The translations under genes and the position numbers were made by a program. This document shows positions 17,534 through 24,355 of a DNA stretch of 64,000 bases, one piece after another (position 1 is the first letter of the stretch; every line of letters starts with the position of its first letter). The stretch spans positions 4,526,001 to 4,590,000 of the forward strand of contig NZ_JARUMJ010000001.1 of assembly GCF_036898465.1 (NCBI RefSeq), read 5' to 3'. The DNA comes from Streptomyces sp. B21-105 (GTDB lineage: Bacteria; Actinomycetota; Actinomycetes; Streptomycetales; Streptomycetaceae). The notes under the pieces are model-generated. The model had not been told where the DNA came from, ran no database searches, and saw only the letters and a program-made list of their open reading frames with translations.

Positions 17534-17965
17534 ATGCGGCTCGCCCTGGACGAAGCCCGGCTGGCCGCCCGGGGCTCAGACGTCCCGGTCGGCGCCGTGA
17601 TGCTGGCTCCTGACGGCACGACGGTCCTCGCCAGAGGCCACAACGAACGCGAGGCCGGCGGCGATCCGACGGCCCACGCGGAGGTGCTCGCCGTCCGGCG
17701 GGCGGCCGAGGTGACCGGCGCGTGGCGGCTGTCCGGCTGCACGCTCGTCGTGACCCTCGAACCGTGCACGATGTGCGCGGGCGCGATCGTGCAGTCTCGG
17801 GTGGACCGGGTCGTCTACGGCGCCCGCGACGACAAGGCGGGCGCGGTCGGCTCCCTCTGGGACGTCGTCCGCGACCGACGGCTCAATCACAGGGCCGAGG
17901 TGATCGAGGGCGTGCTCGCGAAGGAGTGCGCGGAACTCCTCACGGACTTCTTCCGCGAGCGCTGA
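17534..17965 (+). CDS. tadA: tRNA-specific adenosine deaminase
   Basis: 143 residues from the ATG at 17534. Zinc site: His48 and Glu50 in the HAE motif (TAHAEVLAVR), and Cys78 and Cys81 in LEPCTMCAGAI. The C-terminal KECAELLTDFFRER is typical. TadA converts the wobble A34 of tRNA-Arg(ACG) to inosine; that tRNA gene is also in this window at 45040. The in-frame sequence continues upstream to a CTG (17480) overlapping the previous stop codon and reads LTAPEAPADPVRAPWRAA. That resembles related proteins, so translation may begin at a coupled non-ATG start. Confidence 0.95.
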   Translation: MRLALDEARLAARGSDVPVGAVMLAPDGTTVLARGHNEREAGGDPTAHAEVLAVRRAAEVTGAWRLSGCTLVVTLEPCTMCAGAIVQSRVDRVVYGARDDKAGAVGSLWDVVRDRRLNHRAEVIEGVLAKECAELLTDFFRER

Positions 17966-18023
17966 TCCGGCCGCCGCAGAACCGATTTCAAACCGGGCCG
18001 CACCTTGCTGTAAGGTCTCCCTC

Positions 18024-18108
18024 GGTAGCGTGTCCGAGCGGCCGAAGGAGCTCGCCTCGAAAGCGAGTGTGGCGCAAGTCACCGAGGGTTCAAATCCCTC
18101 CGCTACCG
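18024..18108 (+). tRNA. tRNA-Ser(CGA)
   Basis: Acceptor stem GGTAGCG/CGCTACC, anticodon stem CTCGC/GCGAG around the loop CTCGAAA giving anticodon CGA. A long type II variable arm and a T arm AGGGTTCAAATCCCT are present. CCA is not encoded. About 85 bases, length typical for serine tRNA. Confidence 0.95.
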
Positions 18109-18313
18109 CTCTCACACCCTCTTGATCAGCGGAAACGCAATCAGGAGGGTGTTTTGCGTGCGCCGCGTGCCGCCGTTCGGCTGTTCATCGCACGGCTCCC
18201 CGGAACGGTTCAAGAACGCGCCACAGGCGATCAAAAGCGGTATGTAAATCGCACTTGCGGATACACTCGCCGCCGTCAGCGGGGCCCGAGCGGCCACATA
18301 CAGGGGAGGCCAG

Positions 18314-18490
18314 GTGGCGGTGAACGCCAAGAAGATCGCCGTCTACGTGCTCGTGGTGTTCGTGCTCTACGTGATCATCACGGACCCGGCGAAGGCGGCG
18401 GACTACGTCCAGATAGGCTTCGAGGGCATATCGGACGCGGCCCAGGCCATCGGTGACTTCTTCACCTGGCTCGCCGACGGGGCGCGATAG
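18314..18490 (+). CDS. 58-residue single-pass membrane protein
   Basis: GTG start (18314, or in-frame GTG at 18320) after GGGGAGG. The product reads MAVNAKKIAVYVLVVFVLYV at the start: a basic N terminus and a membrane helix. A conserved-looking soluble tail follows (DPAKAADYVQIGFEGISDAA, then IGDFFTWLADGAR). It lies between tRNA-Ser and the Dabb gene, 33 bases before the latter. The tail is amphipathic. Strong ribosome site and clean ends support it; function unknown. Confidence 0.75.
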   Translation: MAVNAKKIAVYVLVVFVLYVIITDPAKAADYVQIGFEGISDAAQAIGDFFTWLADGAR

Positions 18491-18523
18491 CCGAGACCGT
18501 CGTCGCACGTACTGGGAGTGCCC

Positions 18524-18817
18524 ATGATCCGCCACCTGGTCCTTTTCAAGCTCAACGAGGGCGTCGAGCGCGACGACCCCCGGGTGGTGCAGGGTGAGGC
18601 GGCCTTCCGGGCCCTGGGCGGACAGATCGACGAGCTGCGCTTCTGGGAGCTGGGCTGGAACATCAGCGAGCGGCCCATCGCCTACGACTTCGCGATCAAC
18701 TCGGCGGTCGAGGACGCGGACGCCCTCAAGCGGTACCTCGAGCACCCGGCCCACCAGGCGGGCGTCGCGCTGTGGCGGGAGTTCGCCACGTGGGTGGTCG
18801 CCGACTACGAGGCCTGA
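18524..18817 (+). CDS. Dabb (stress-responsive A/B barrel) domain protein
   Basis: 97 residues from the ATG at 18524 (GGGAG five bases upstream). The whole protein is one ferredoxin-like Dabb domain: MIRHLVLFKLNEGVE, RFWELGWNISERPIAYDFAI and the C-terminal ALKRYLEHPAHQAGVALWRE. The HPAHQ.....E region is the family signature. Dabb proteins are dimeric; some catalyse steps in aromatic or polyketide cyclisation, and most bacterial ones have no known function. A strong terminator follows, closing the transcription unit. Confidence 0.85.
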   Translation: MIRHLVLFKLNEGVERDDPRVVQGEAAFRALGGQIDELRFWELGWNISERPIAYDFAINSAVEDADALKRYLEHPAHQAGVALWREFATWVVADYEA

Positions 18818-18852
18818 GCCGGCCGGACGCCGATCCTCCCTTCCGAACGGAG

Positions 18853-18880
18853 CCCTCCGCCGGACCGGCGGAGGGTTTTT
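18853..18880 (+). terminator. Rho-independent terminator after the Dabb gene
   Basis: CCCTCCGCCG / CGGCGGAGGG hairpin with a 3-base loop followed by TTTTT. Textbook intrinsic terminator 35 bases past the stop codon. Confidence 0.92.
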
Positions 18881-19027
18881 GCGTGCCCTCGTGCGAGGTC
18901 GGCGCCCACCTCCACCCCTCAACACGGTGTTATGGGGTGCTTGCACACAGTGCACATGTCTTGTGATGCTATGACCGCTTTTGATGGATGAGTTGACCGA
19001 TGTTGTTGACCTGACGAAGAGGTGGCG

Positions 19028-20083
19028 TTGACCGTGTCGGCCAGTACTGCGCCGCCTCAGACAGAGGCACCCCCGGCAGTCGTCCCGGAGTCGGCCCCTG
19101 CATCCGTTCCCGGCCCGGTCTCGGGCCCAGCCGCAGGCCCGGCCTCGGTTCCGGTCTCGGGCACGGTCCCGGCTTCGGCCTCGACCCCGGCGCCCGCCAT
19201 GGAGGCCGCCATGGAGGCCGTGGCGGGCGTGGAGGCCATGCAGGCCGTGGCGGCCGTGGCGGCCGTGGCGGCCTCACAGACCGCTCCGGTCCCGGAGGTC
19301 CCTCCAGCCCCGGAGCGCCGCCGCGGCGCCGACACCCGTGCGCTGACCCAGGTGCTGTTCGGCGAGCTCAAGGAGCTCCAGCCGGGCACGCCGGAGCACA
19401 ACCGCGTGCGCGGAGCGCTCATCGAGGCGAACCTCCCGCTCGTGCGCTACGCGGCCGCCCGCTTCCGCTCCCGCAACGAGCCGATGGAGGACGTGGTCCA
19501 GGTCGGCACCATCGGCCTGATCAACGCCATCGACCGCTTCGACCCGGAACGAGGCGTGCAGTTCCCGACGTTCGCCATGCCCACGGTCATCGGCGAGATC
19601 AAGCGGTACTTCCGGGACAACGTCCGCACGGTGCACGTACCACGCCGGCTCCACGAGCTGTGGGTGCAGGTCAACAGCGCGACCGAGGACCTGACGACCG
19701 CCTTCGGGCGCACCCCGACGACGGCGGAGATCGCCGAGCGGCTGCGCATCGGCGAGGACGAGGTGCTGTCCTGCATCGAGGCGGGCCGCTCGTACCACGC
19801 CACGTCGCTCGAGGCGGCCCAGGAGGGCGACGGCCTGCCCGGCCTGCTCGACCGCCTCGGCTACGAGGACCCGGCGCTGGACGGCGTGGAGCACCGCGAC
19901 CTCGTCCGGCACCTCCTGGTCCAGCTCCCGGAGCGCGAGCAGCGCATCCTTCTGCTGCGCTACTACAGCAACCTGACGCAGTCCCAGATCAGCGCGGAGC
20001 TCGGCGTCTCCCAGATGCACGTCTCCCGCCTGCTGGCACGCAGCTTCCAGCGACTGCGCTCCGCCAACCGCATCGAGGCGTGA
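19028..20083 (+). CDS. sigF: SigB-family RNA polymerase sigma factor (SigF-like)
   Basis: About 351 residues. GAAGAGG favours the TTG at 19028; a GTG at 19034 is the alternative. The first 90 residues are an Ala/Pro/Val-rich extension containing [15 protein letters not shown]. Region 2 (about 130-190) reads [20 protein letters not shown] and [20 protein letters not shown]; region 3 has [16 protein letters not shown]; region 4 ends [20 protein letters not shown]. Group 3 sigma of the SigB/SigF type, used in stress response and spore maturation. In S. coelicolor, sigF acts late in sporulation and is followed by sigN, as here; assignment is by order and similarity. Preceded by a terminator, so it has its own promoter. 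Confidence 0.85.
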   Translation: MTVSASTAPPQTEAPPAVVPESAPASVPGPVSGPAAGPASVPVSGTVPASASTPAPAMEAAMEAVAGVEAMQAVAAVAAVAASQTAPVPEVPPAPERRRGADTRALTQVLFGELKELQPGTPEHNRVRGALIEANLPLVRYAAARFRSRNEPMEDVVQVGTIGLINAIDRFDPERGVQFPTFAMPTVIGEIKRYFRDNVRTVHVPRRLHELWVQVNSATEDLTTAFGRTPTTAEIAERLRIGEDEVLSCIEAGRSYHATSLEAAQEGDGLPGLLDRLGYEDPALDGVEHRDLVRHLLVQLPEREQRILLLRYYSNLTQSQISAELGVSQMHVSRLLARSFQRLRSANRIEA

Positions 20084-20275
20084 CCCGACGCCGGCACCCG
20101 GCACCCTCCGTTCGCGGTTCCCCCCTTCGGCGCCGCGCGACACGTCACTCGATGGGGTATCGCAAGCACGACCGACCGGTCACCGCTGAGAGCGAATCGC
20201 CCACCTTCGCCCTTCTCGGCGGATCCCTGCTGAGAAACCGTCACACCCCCTTTTTCCAGGGCTGATTCATCACTC

Positions 20276-20289
20276 ACATGTCGACATGT
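20276..20289. promoter_or_regulatory. Perfect palindrome ACATGTCGACATGT upstream of the second sigma gene
   Basis: 14-bp perfect palindrome. A half copy, CGACATGTGACA, follows about 20 bases later. It lies in the sigF-sigN interval about 45 bases before a SigB-type promoter-like sequence. Candidate binding site for an unidentified regulator. Confidence 0.5.
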
Positions 20290-20332
20290 CTCTACAGCGT
20301 GTTGCCGACATGTGACATTCTGCCGGAAGAGC

Positions 20333-20359
20333 GTTTGCCGGGGCTTCGGCTCCGGTATT
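20333..20359 (+). promoter_or_regulatory. Candidate SigB/SigN-type promoter of the second sigma gene
   Basis: GTTTGC (20333-20338) and GGTATT (20354-20359) are 15 bases apart, resembling the GTTT-N-GG(G)TAT pattern of SigB-family promoters. It lies about 70 bases before the start codon, consistent with auto-control. Inferred from pattern only. Confidence 0.5.
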
Positions 20360-20429
20360 CAGGTGAAGGCTGACGTTCCTCAAGCGGGGGCGTTGCGCCG
20401 CGACCGTCCCGCGACCCAAAGGGGGTGGC

Positions 20430-21338
20430 ATGTCCGCAGAACAGGGCAGCTCGAAGGTGCTCACGCTCACGCTCACGCCGAGCGAGTCCGCGCCCGTCGC
20501 GCCTGTCGAGCCCGACGTGCTCGACGACGTCACAGCCCCCGAGGCCCCCGCGGCCCCGGCTCTCACGGCCACGGGGGCCATCGACACCCGCACCCTGTCC
20601 CGCTCTCTGTTCCTGCGACTGGCCACTCTCGCCGAGGACAGCCCCGAGCGCGTGTACGTCCGCGACACCCTCATCGAGCTCAACCTCCCGCTCGTGCGCT
20701 ACGCGGCGGCCCGCTTCCGCTCGCGCAACGAGCCGATGGAGGACATCGTCCAGGTCGGCACCATCGGCCTGATCAAGGCGATCGACCGCTTCGACTGCGA
20801 ACGGGGCGTGGAGTTCCCGACGTTCGCGATGCCGACGGTCGTGGGCGAGATCAAGCGCTTCTTCCGCGACACGTCGTGGTCGGTGCGCGTGCCGCGCCGG
20901 CTGCAGGAGCTGCGGCTCGCGCTCACCAAGGCCAGCGACGAGCTCTCGCAGAAGCTGGACCGCTCCCCGACGGTCGCCGAACTCGCCGCGGTGCTGGGCG
21001 TCTCCGAGGAGGACGTCGTCGACGGCCTCGCCGTCGGCAACGCCTACACGGCCTCCTCCCTGGACTCCCCGGCTCCGGAGGACGACGGCGGCGAAGGCTC
21101 CCTCGCCGACCGCCTCGGCTACGAGGACACCGCGCTCGAGGGCGTCGAGTACCGCGAGTCGCTGAAGCCGCTGCTGGCCAAGCTCCCGCCGCGCGAGCGC
21201 CGCATCATCATGCTGCGCTTCTTCGCCAACATGACCCAGTCGCAGATCGGCGAGGAGGTCGGCATCTCCCAGATGCACGTCTCCCGCCTCCTCACCCGGA
21301 CGCTGGCCCAGCTGCGCGAGGGCCTCATCTCCGACTAG
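20430..21338 (+). CDS. sigN: SigB-family RNA polymerase sigma factor (SigN-like)
   Basis: 302 residues, ATG after AAAGGGGG. Paralogue of the preceding sigma factor with near-identical region 2 ([38 protein letters not shown]) but a different region 2.4/3 segment ([20 protein letters not shown]), so promoter choice may overlap or differ. Region 4 is [20 protein letters not shown]. The N-terminal extension is shorter, about 50 residues. In S. coelicolor the equivalent gene (sigN) acts in aerial development; identity here is by synteny. A possible self-type promoter lies upstream, and a MITE-like element begins at the stop codon, so the 3' end may be hairpin-bound. Confidence 0.85.
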   Translation: MSAEQGSSKVLTLTLTPSESAPVAPVEPDVLDDVTAPEAPAAPALTATGAIDTRTLSRSLFLRLATLAEDSPERVYVRDTLIELNLPLVRYAAARFRSRNEPMEDIVQVGTIGLIKAIDRFDCERGVEFPTFAMPTVVGEIKRFFRDTSWSVRVPRRLQELRLALTKASDELSQKLDRSPTVAELAAVLGVSEEDVVDGLAVGNAYTASSLDSPAPEDDGGEGSLADRLGYEDTALEGVEYRESLKPLLAKLPPRERRIIMLRFFANMTQSQIGEEVGISQMHVSRLLTRTLAQLREGLISD

Positions 21339-21529
21339 GGCGTGTTTCGAAAGTAGCGTCGTCTGCCCGAAGGGCAGGCCCGGCGGCGTCTGGTGCGTGC
21401 GATCGCAAGGCGGAGGGTCGCCCCGATACTGGTTGTATCGGGGTGATCCCGACAACGCGGCTGGAGGTCCCCTCCGGGGGAGGGCGTGCCAGGCGTCGCC
21501 GGGCAGACGGGACTCTCGAAACACACCCC
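21338..21529. mobile_element. MITE-like element with about 30-bp terminal inverted repeats
   Basis: The left end GGGCGTGTTTCGAAAGT and the right end (complement GGGGTGTGTTTCGAGAGT) continue as an imperfect inverted repeat to GTCTGCCCG on both sides. The 192-bp element has no coding capacity and an inner stem CCCCGATAC-TGGTT-GTATCGGGG. Size, termini and lack of genes fit a miniature inverted-repeat element, possibly mobilised by a transposase elsewhere. It abuts the sigN stop codon and may act as its terminator. Confidence 0.8.
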
Positions 21530-21953
21530 AGGACCTGACCGGTCGGCGCACAGGGGTTGTCAGCTGCTCGCTCTGGAGCATGCATAACGTCGTTTCAGCT
21601 CGATCGTGCGATGGTCGGCTTCTGGGCTTGCGGCGCGATGGGTCGTTCGGGCTACGGTGACCGTGCGGTCTGGGACGCCGGGTACGGCGCCGGTGTGCGG
21701 GGCCCCCGGCTCCACCAGCGAGACGGCCCGGGGCCTCCCCGTCACCTTTGGCCGTACCCATATGTCCAGGTCGTGCGGAAGCCGGCCTCCCGGGTTCGGA
21801 CCACGCACCGGATGCGTGTCGCTGCCCCGGGGTCGAGTACGCCGGTAACCGGTGCGCCCAAGACCGTCCGGGGCGTGCGGCTGAGCAGGACCCACTTCTG
21901 CTCAGTCCACAGGAACGGTTCCTGACTGACGGTGCGTCAGGCACACTGGCGCG
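21530..21953. other. 424-bp intergenic region, no gene found
   Basis: No frame shows a recognisable product. A few short inverted stretches are seen, such as GACTGACGGTGCGTCAG just before the lipoprotein gene. It probably contains the lipoprotein promoter. Confidence 0.6.
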
Positions 21954-22772
21954 ATGCGCAGTCCGACACGGGTACATGGCCGCCGGGGCGCCCTCTGGGG
22001 CGCGTCGGCGGCCGCCGTCTTCGCGGTGGGCGCGGCGGGCCTGCTCGCCGGATGCGGCGGAGACGGCGGTAGCGGCGGCTACGTCGCCCTCGGCTCGGCG
22101 GGCGATTCGGCCCGGACGGGCGGCCCCGGGCGGCCGACGGGCGGGATACGGCTCGTTCCACTGGACGGCGAGAGCGGATCCCCCACCGGAAAACCGGGCC
22201 GGGATCCGGGTCCGCGCCAGGGTCCGGGTTCAGGTCCTCGTCCGGGTACGACGGCCCGGGCTCCCGGCGCCGGCAGCGGCGCCGATGGCAATGCCGATGC
22301 CGATGCCGGGGGAGACAAGGCAGCGGGCACCTCGGTCGTCTCGGGGCCGGACGCCGCGGACGACCCCGTCGGCGGCACGCCCCCGAACCCACCCCCGGAT
22401 GCGCCCCAGGGCTCACCCTCGCCCTCGCCCGGCCCCACGGCCCCGTCCGGACCACCGTCGGGCGAACCCGCCGTCCTCACCGTGAGTGGGCCGGTCCGCG
22501 TGAGCACGGAGCAGCGGTGGTGCGAGGACGTGACCCTCGTCTTCCACAACTCGGGTGGCAGAGCCGTCGGTTCGGGCACGGTCGACTTCGGCACCCATAT
22601 CGTCGACGGACTCGGCATCGACTGGGCCACGCGCGATTCGACGGTCCCGCTCCCGACCCCGATCCGCGCGGGCGCACGCCGGGAGCAGACCTGGACGGTG
22701 TGCGTCGACGCGTGGCGCGTACCGCTGGGCATGCACATCGAGACCCGGGACGTCTCGGTGCGGTGGCGCTGA
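21954..22772 (+). CDS. Putative lipoprotein
   Basis: 272 residues. A signal peptide ends in the lipobox LLAGC (Cys about 34), preceded by GASAAAVFAVGAAGL. Residues 35-170 are a disordered Gly/Pro/Asp linker. Residues about 175-272 form a compact beta domain with two Cys (RWCEDVTLVFHNSGGRAVGS; REQTWTVCVDAWRVPLGMHI) that could be disulphide-linked. The domain reads like a secreted beta sandwich, but I cannot name the family. Monocistronic between the MITE and an empty spacer. Surface or cell-wall role inferred from the anchor only. Confidence 0.7.
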   Translation: MRSPTRVHGRRGALWGASAAAVFAVGAAGLLAGCGGDGGSGGYVALGSAGDSARTGGPGRPTGGIRLVPLDGESGSPTGKPGRDPGPRQGPGSGPRPGTTARAPGAGSGADGNADADAGGDKAAGTSVVSGPDAADDPVGGTPPNPPPDAPQGSPSPSPGPTAPSGPPSGEPAVLTVSGPVRVSTEQRWCEDVTLVFHNSGGRAVGSGTVDFGTHIVDGLGIDWATRDSTVPLPTPIRAGARREQTWTVCVDAWRVPLGMHIETRDVSVRWR

Positions 22773-23262
22773 CAAACTCCCGCGCGGTGCGCCGGGCGGG
22801 ACGCCGGTTGTGCCTCGGCACCTCGGTGGCGGCGCGATGAGGGACGTACCGGTGCAGGGGGAGAGCGCGGTGCACAGGGTCGTCCGAGCCGCGGTGGCGT
22901 CGGGGCCTCCCTACGCGGGGGACGGCCCGGTGCCGCACCGCTGGCGGAAAGCCGTGCCCCTGACGCCGGATGCGCCTTGGCGTGGTGCGCCCGCGGCGGC
23001 TTCCCGTTGCGAAGGCGCTGAGCGCTGAGCCCTGAGACGGCAGCGGAGAGCGAGCCTCCGTGGCAACCACCGCCGTGCCGACCAGGCCACGGACGACCAG
23101 GCCTCGGGAAACCGGATGTCGGGCAACCGCGGGCGGCCGGGCGTCGGGCGGGGCCGTTACCCGCCCGCCGACTGGGCGGCGGGCGGCGGGTGGAGGCATG
23201 GGCCGTGCACCCGTCGCGCGGGTGCACGGACGAGCGGACGTCCGGACGTCCGGACGTCCGGG
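22773..23262. other. 490-bp intergenic region with a CCGGACGTC tandem repeat
   Basis: No supported gene. Near the right end (23236-23260) the 9-base unit CCGGACGTC is repeated about three times, directly after the stop codon of the small membrane protein gene on the minus strand. Confidence 0.55.
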
Positions 23263-23460
23263 CTACTTCAGCGCCAGCCAGGCGACCGCTGCGACGATCA
23301 CCAGCGCGGCGACGACGCCGACGATCAGGCCGATGCGGGGGCCGGCCGGCGCGGGAGCCGGCGCGGCGGCCCGGGGAGCGCCCTCGTCGACGAACGCGCG
23401 GAACATCTGGGTGCTGCCGGCGGGGTCGTGGTTGCCCTGGGGGCCCTGGGTGTTAGCCAT
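23263..23460 (-). CDS. Small C-tail-anchored membrane protein
   Basis: 65 residues starting MANTQGPQGNHDPAGSTQMF. A 40-residue soluble N-terminal part has RAFVDEGAPRAAAPAPAPAG, then a single C-terminal membrane helix (IGLIVGVVAALVIVAAVAW) ends the protein with Lys. The frame is open further upstream, but only this start gives a sensible protein. The ribosome site is weak. Function unknown. It is divergent from the MarR gene. Confidence 0.6.
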   Translation of the reverse strand: MANTQGPQGNHDPAGSTQMFRAFVDEGAPRAAAPAPAPAGPRIGLIVGVVAALVIVAAVAWLALK

Positions 23461-23677
23461 GGGCCGAGACACTAGCGAAGACGGGTGGTCGGGCCCAAGT
23501 GCGGGTCGCGCGGAGCGCCCTGCCCAGTCGGCGGGACCGGCCCCGACCCGGTCCCTGCCCGGCCCCGACCCGGTCCCGGTCGGGGCGTCGCTCGGGCCGC
23601 CCAAGCCGCCACCAGCCCATTTACCCCCGCAATACTTGCCTTTGCCAACTTTTTGCGGCCGCAGAGCCCTTGTTTAT

Positions 23678-23720
23678 TTGCCTGTAGCAACCAACCTCTC
23701 CTATGGTTGCCTCGAGCAAC
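23678..23720 (+). promoter_or_regulatory. Two palindromic TTGC-N5-GCAA operators before the MarR gene
   Basis: TTGCCTGTAGCAA (23678-23690) and TTGCCTCGAGCAA (23707-23719) are the same 13-mer except for two central bases, 29 bases apart. The second lies 17 bases before the marR ATG. Paired symmetric sites this close to a MarR gene strongly suggest autoregulation and control of the downstream exporter. Confidence 0.8.
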
Positions 23721-23736
23721 GAATCCGGGAGGTGTG

Positions 23737-24342
23737 ATGGCCGAGCAGGCGCAGTACGAGGAGCTGGCGCGTCAGCTCAGGGCCTTCGGGGCCGTGAAGC
23801 GCGGCCTCGGACGGATCCTGCCGCAGGACTGCTCGGCCGGCTCGGCCGCGGTGCTGGCACTGCTGGGCAGCCACGGCGACATGCGAATGAGCAATCTGTC
23901 CGAGCTGCTCGCCGTCGACATGTCCGTGACGAGCCGGCACGCCGCGCACCTGGCCGAGCGAGGCTGGATCACGCGCTCCCCCGACCCGGCGGACAAACGC
24001 TCACGCATCCTGCACCTCACGCCCGAGGGTCACGCGATGCTCGCCGACCTGTCCCGCCGCAGCACGAACCTGCTGGCCGATCGGTTGGGCGACTGGACCG
24101 ACGCCGAGGTCGGCCGGCTCATCGGGCTGCTGACCCGGCTGCGCGCCAGCTTCGGCGACTGCCGGAGCACCTCCCACCGACCGCCGTCCGCCGCGCCCCC
24201 GCCCGAGCCCGAGCCGCCCGAGCCCCGGCCACCCGCCCAGCGGCCGTCTGCACCCCCGATCCCTGTTCGCGAACGCGAACGGATGCAGACCGATCCAGCA
24301 CCCGTACAGCCGTACCCCCGTACACCCGCACAAGCGACGTAG
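23737..24342 (+). CDS. MarR-family transcriptional regulator
   Basis: 201 residues. ATG at 23737 after GGGAGGTG. Winged-helix core: LPQDCSAGSAAVLALLGSHG, MRMSNLSELLAVDMSVTSRH (recognition helix), AERGWITRSPDPADKRSRIL (wing) and a C-terminal dimer helix to about residue 145. A 50-residue Pro-rich tail follows (PPSAAPPPEPEPPEPRPPAQ), unusual for MarR and probably disordered. The gene is 13 bases before the exporter gene, and two palindromes overlap its promoter, so it probably represses the operon until it binds a small ligand that the exporter removes. Confidence 0.88.
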   Translation: MAEQAQYEELARQLRAFGAVKRGLGRILPQDCSAGSAAVLALLGSHGDMRMSNLSELLAVDMSVTSRHAAHLAERGWITRSPDPADKRSRILHLTPEGHAMLADLSRRSTNLLADRLGDWTDAEVGRLIGLLTRLRASFGDCRSTSHRPPSAAPPPEPEPPEPRPPAQRPSAPPIPVRERERMQTDPAPVQPYPRTPAQAT

Positions 24343-24355
24343 GAGAAGGAAGCTC

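Noticed and set aside
20276..20289. Recombinase (dif-like) or plasmid resolution site
   Set aside because: A 14-bp palindrome without flanking arms or recombinase gene is better explained as a protein-binding site in the sigma-gene promoter region.
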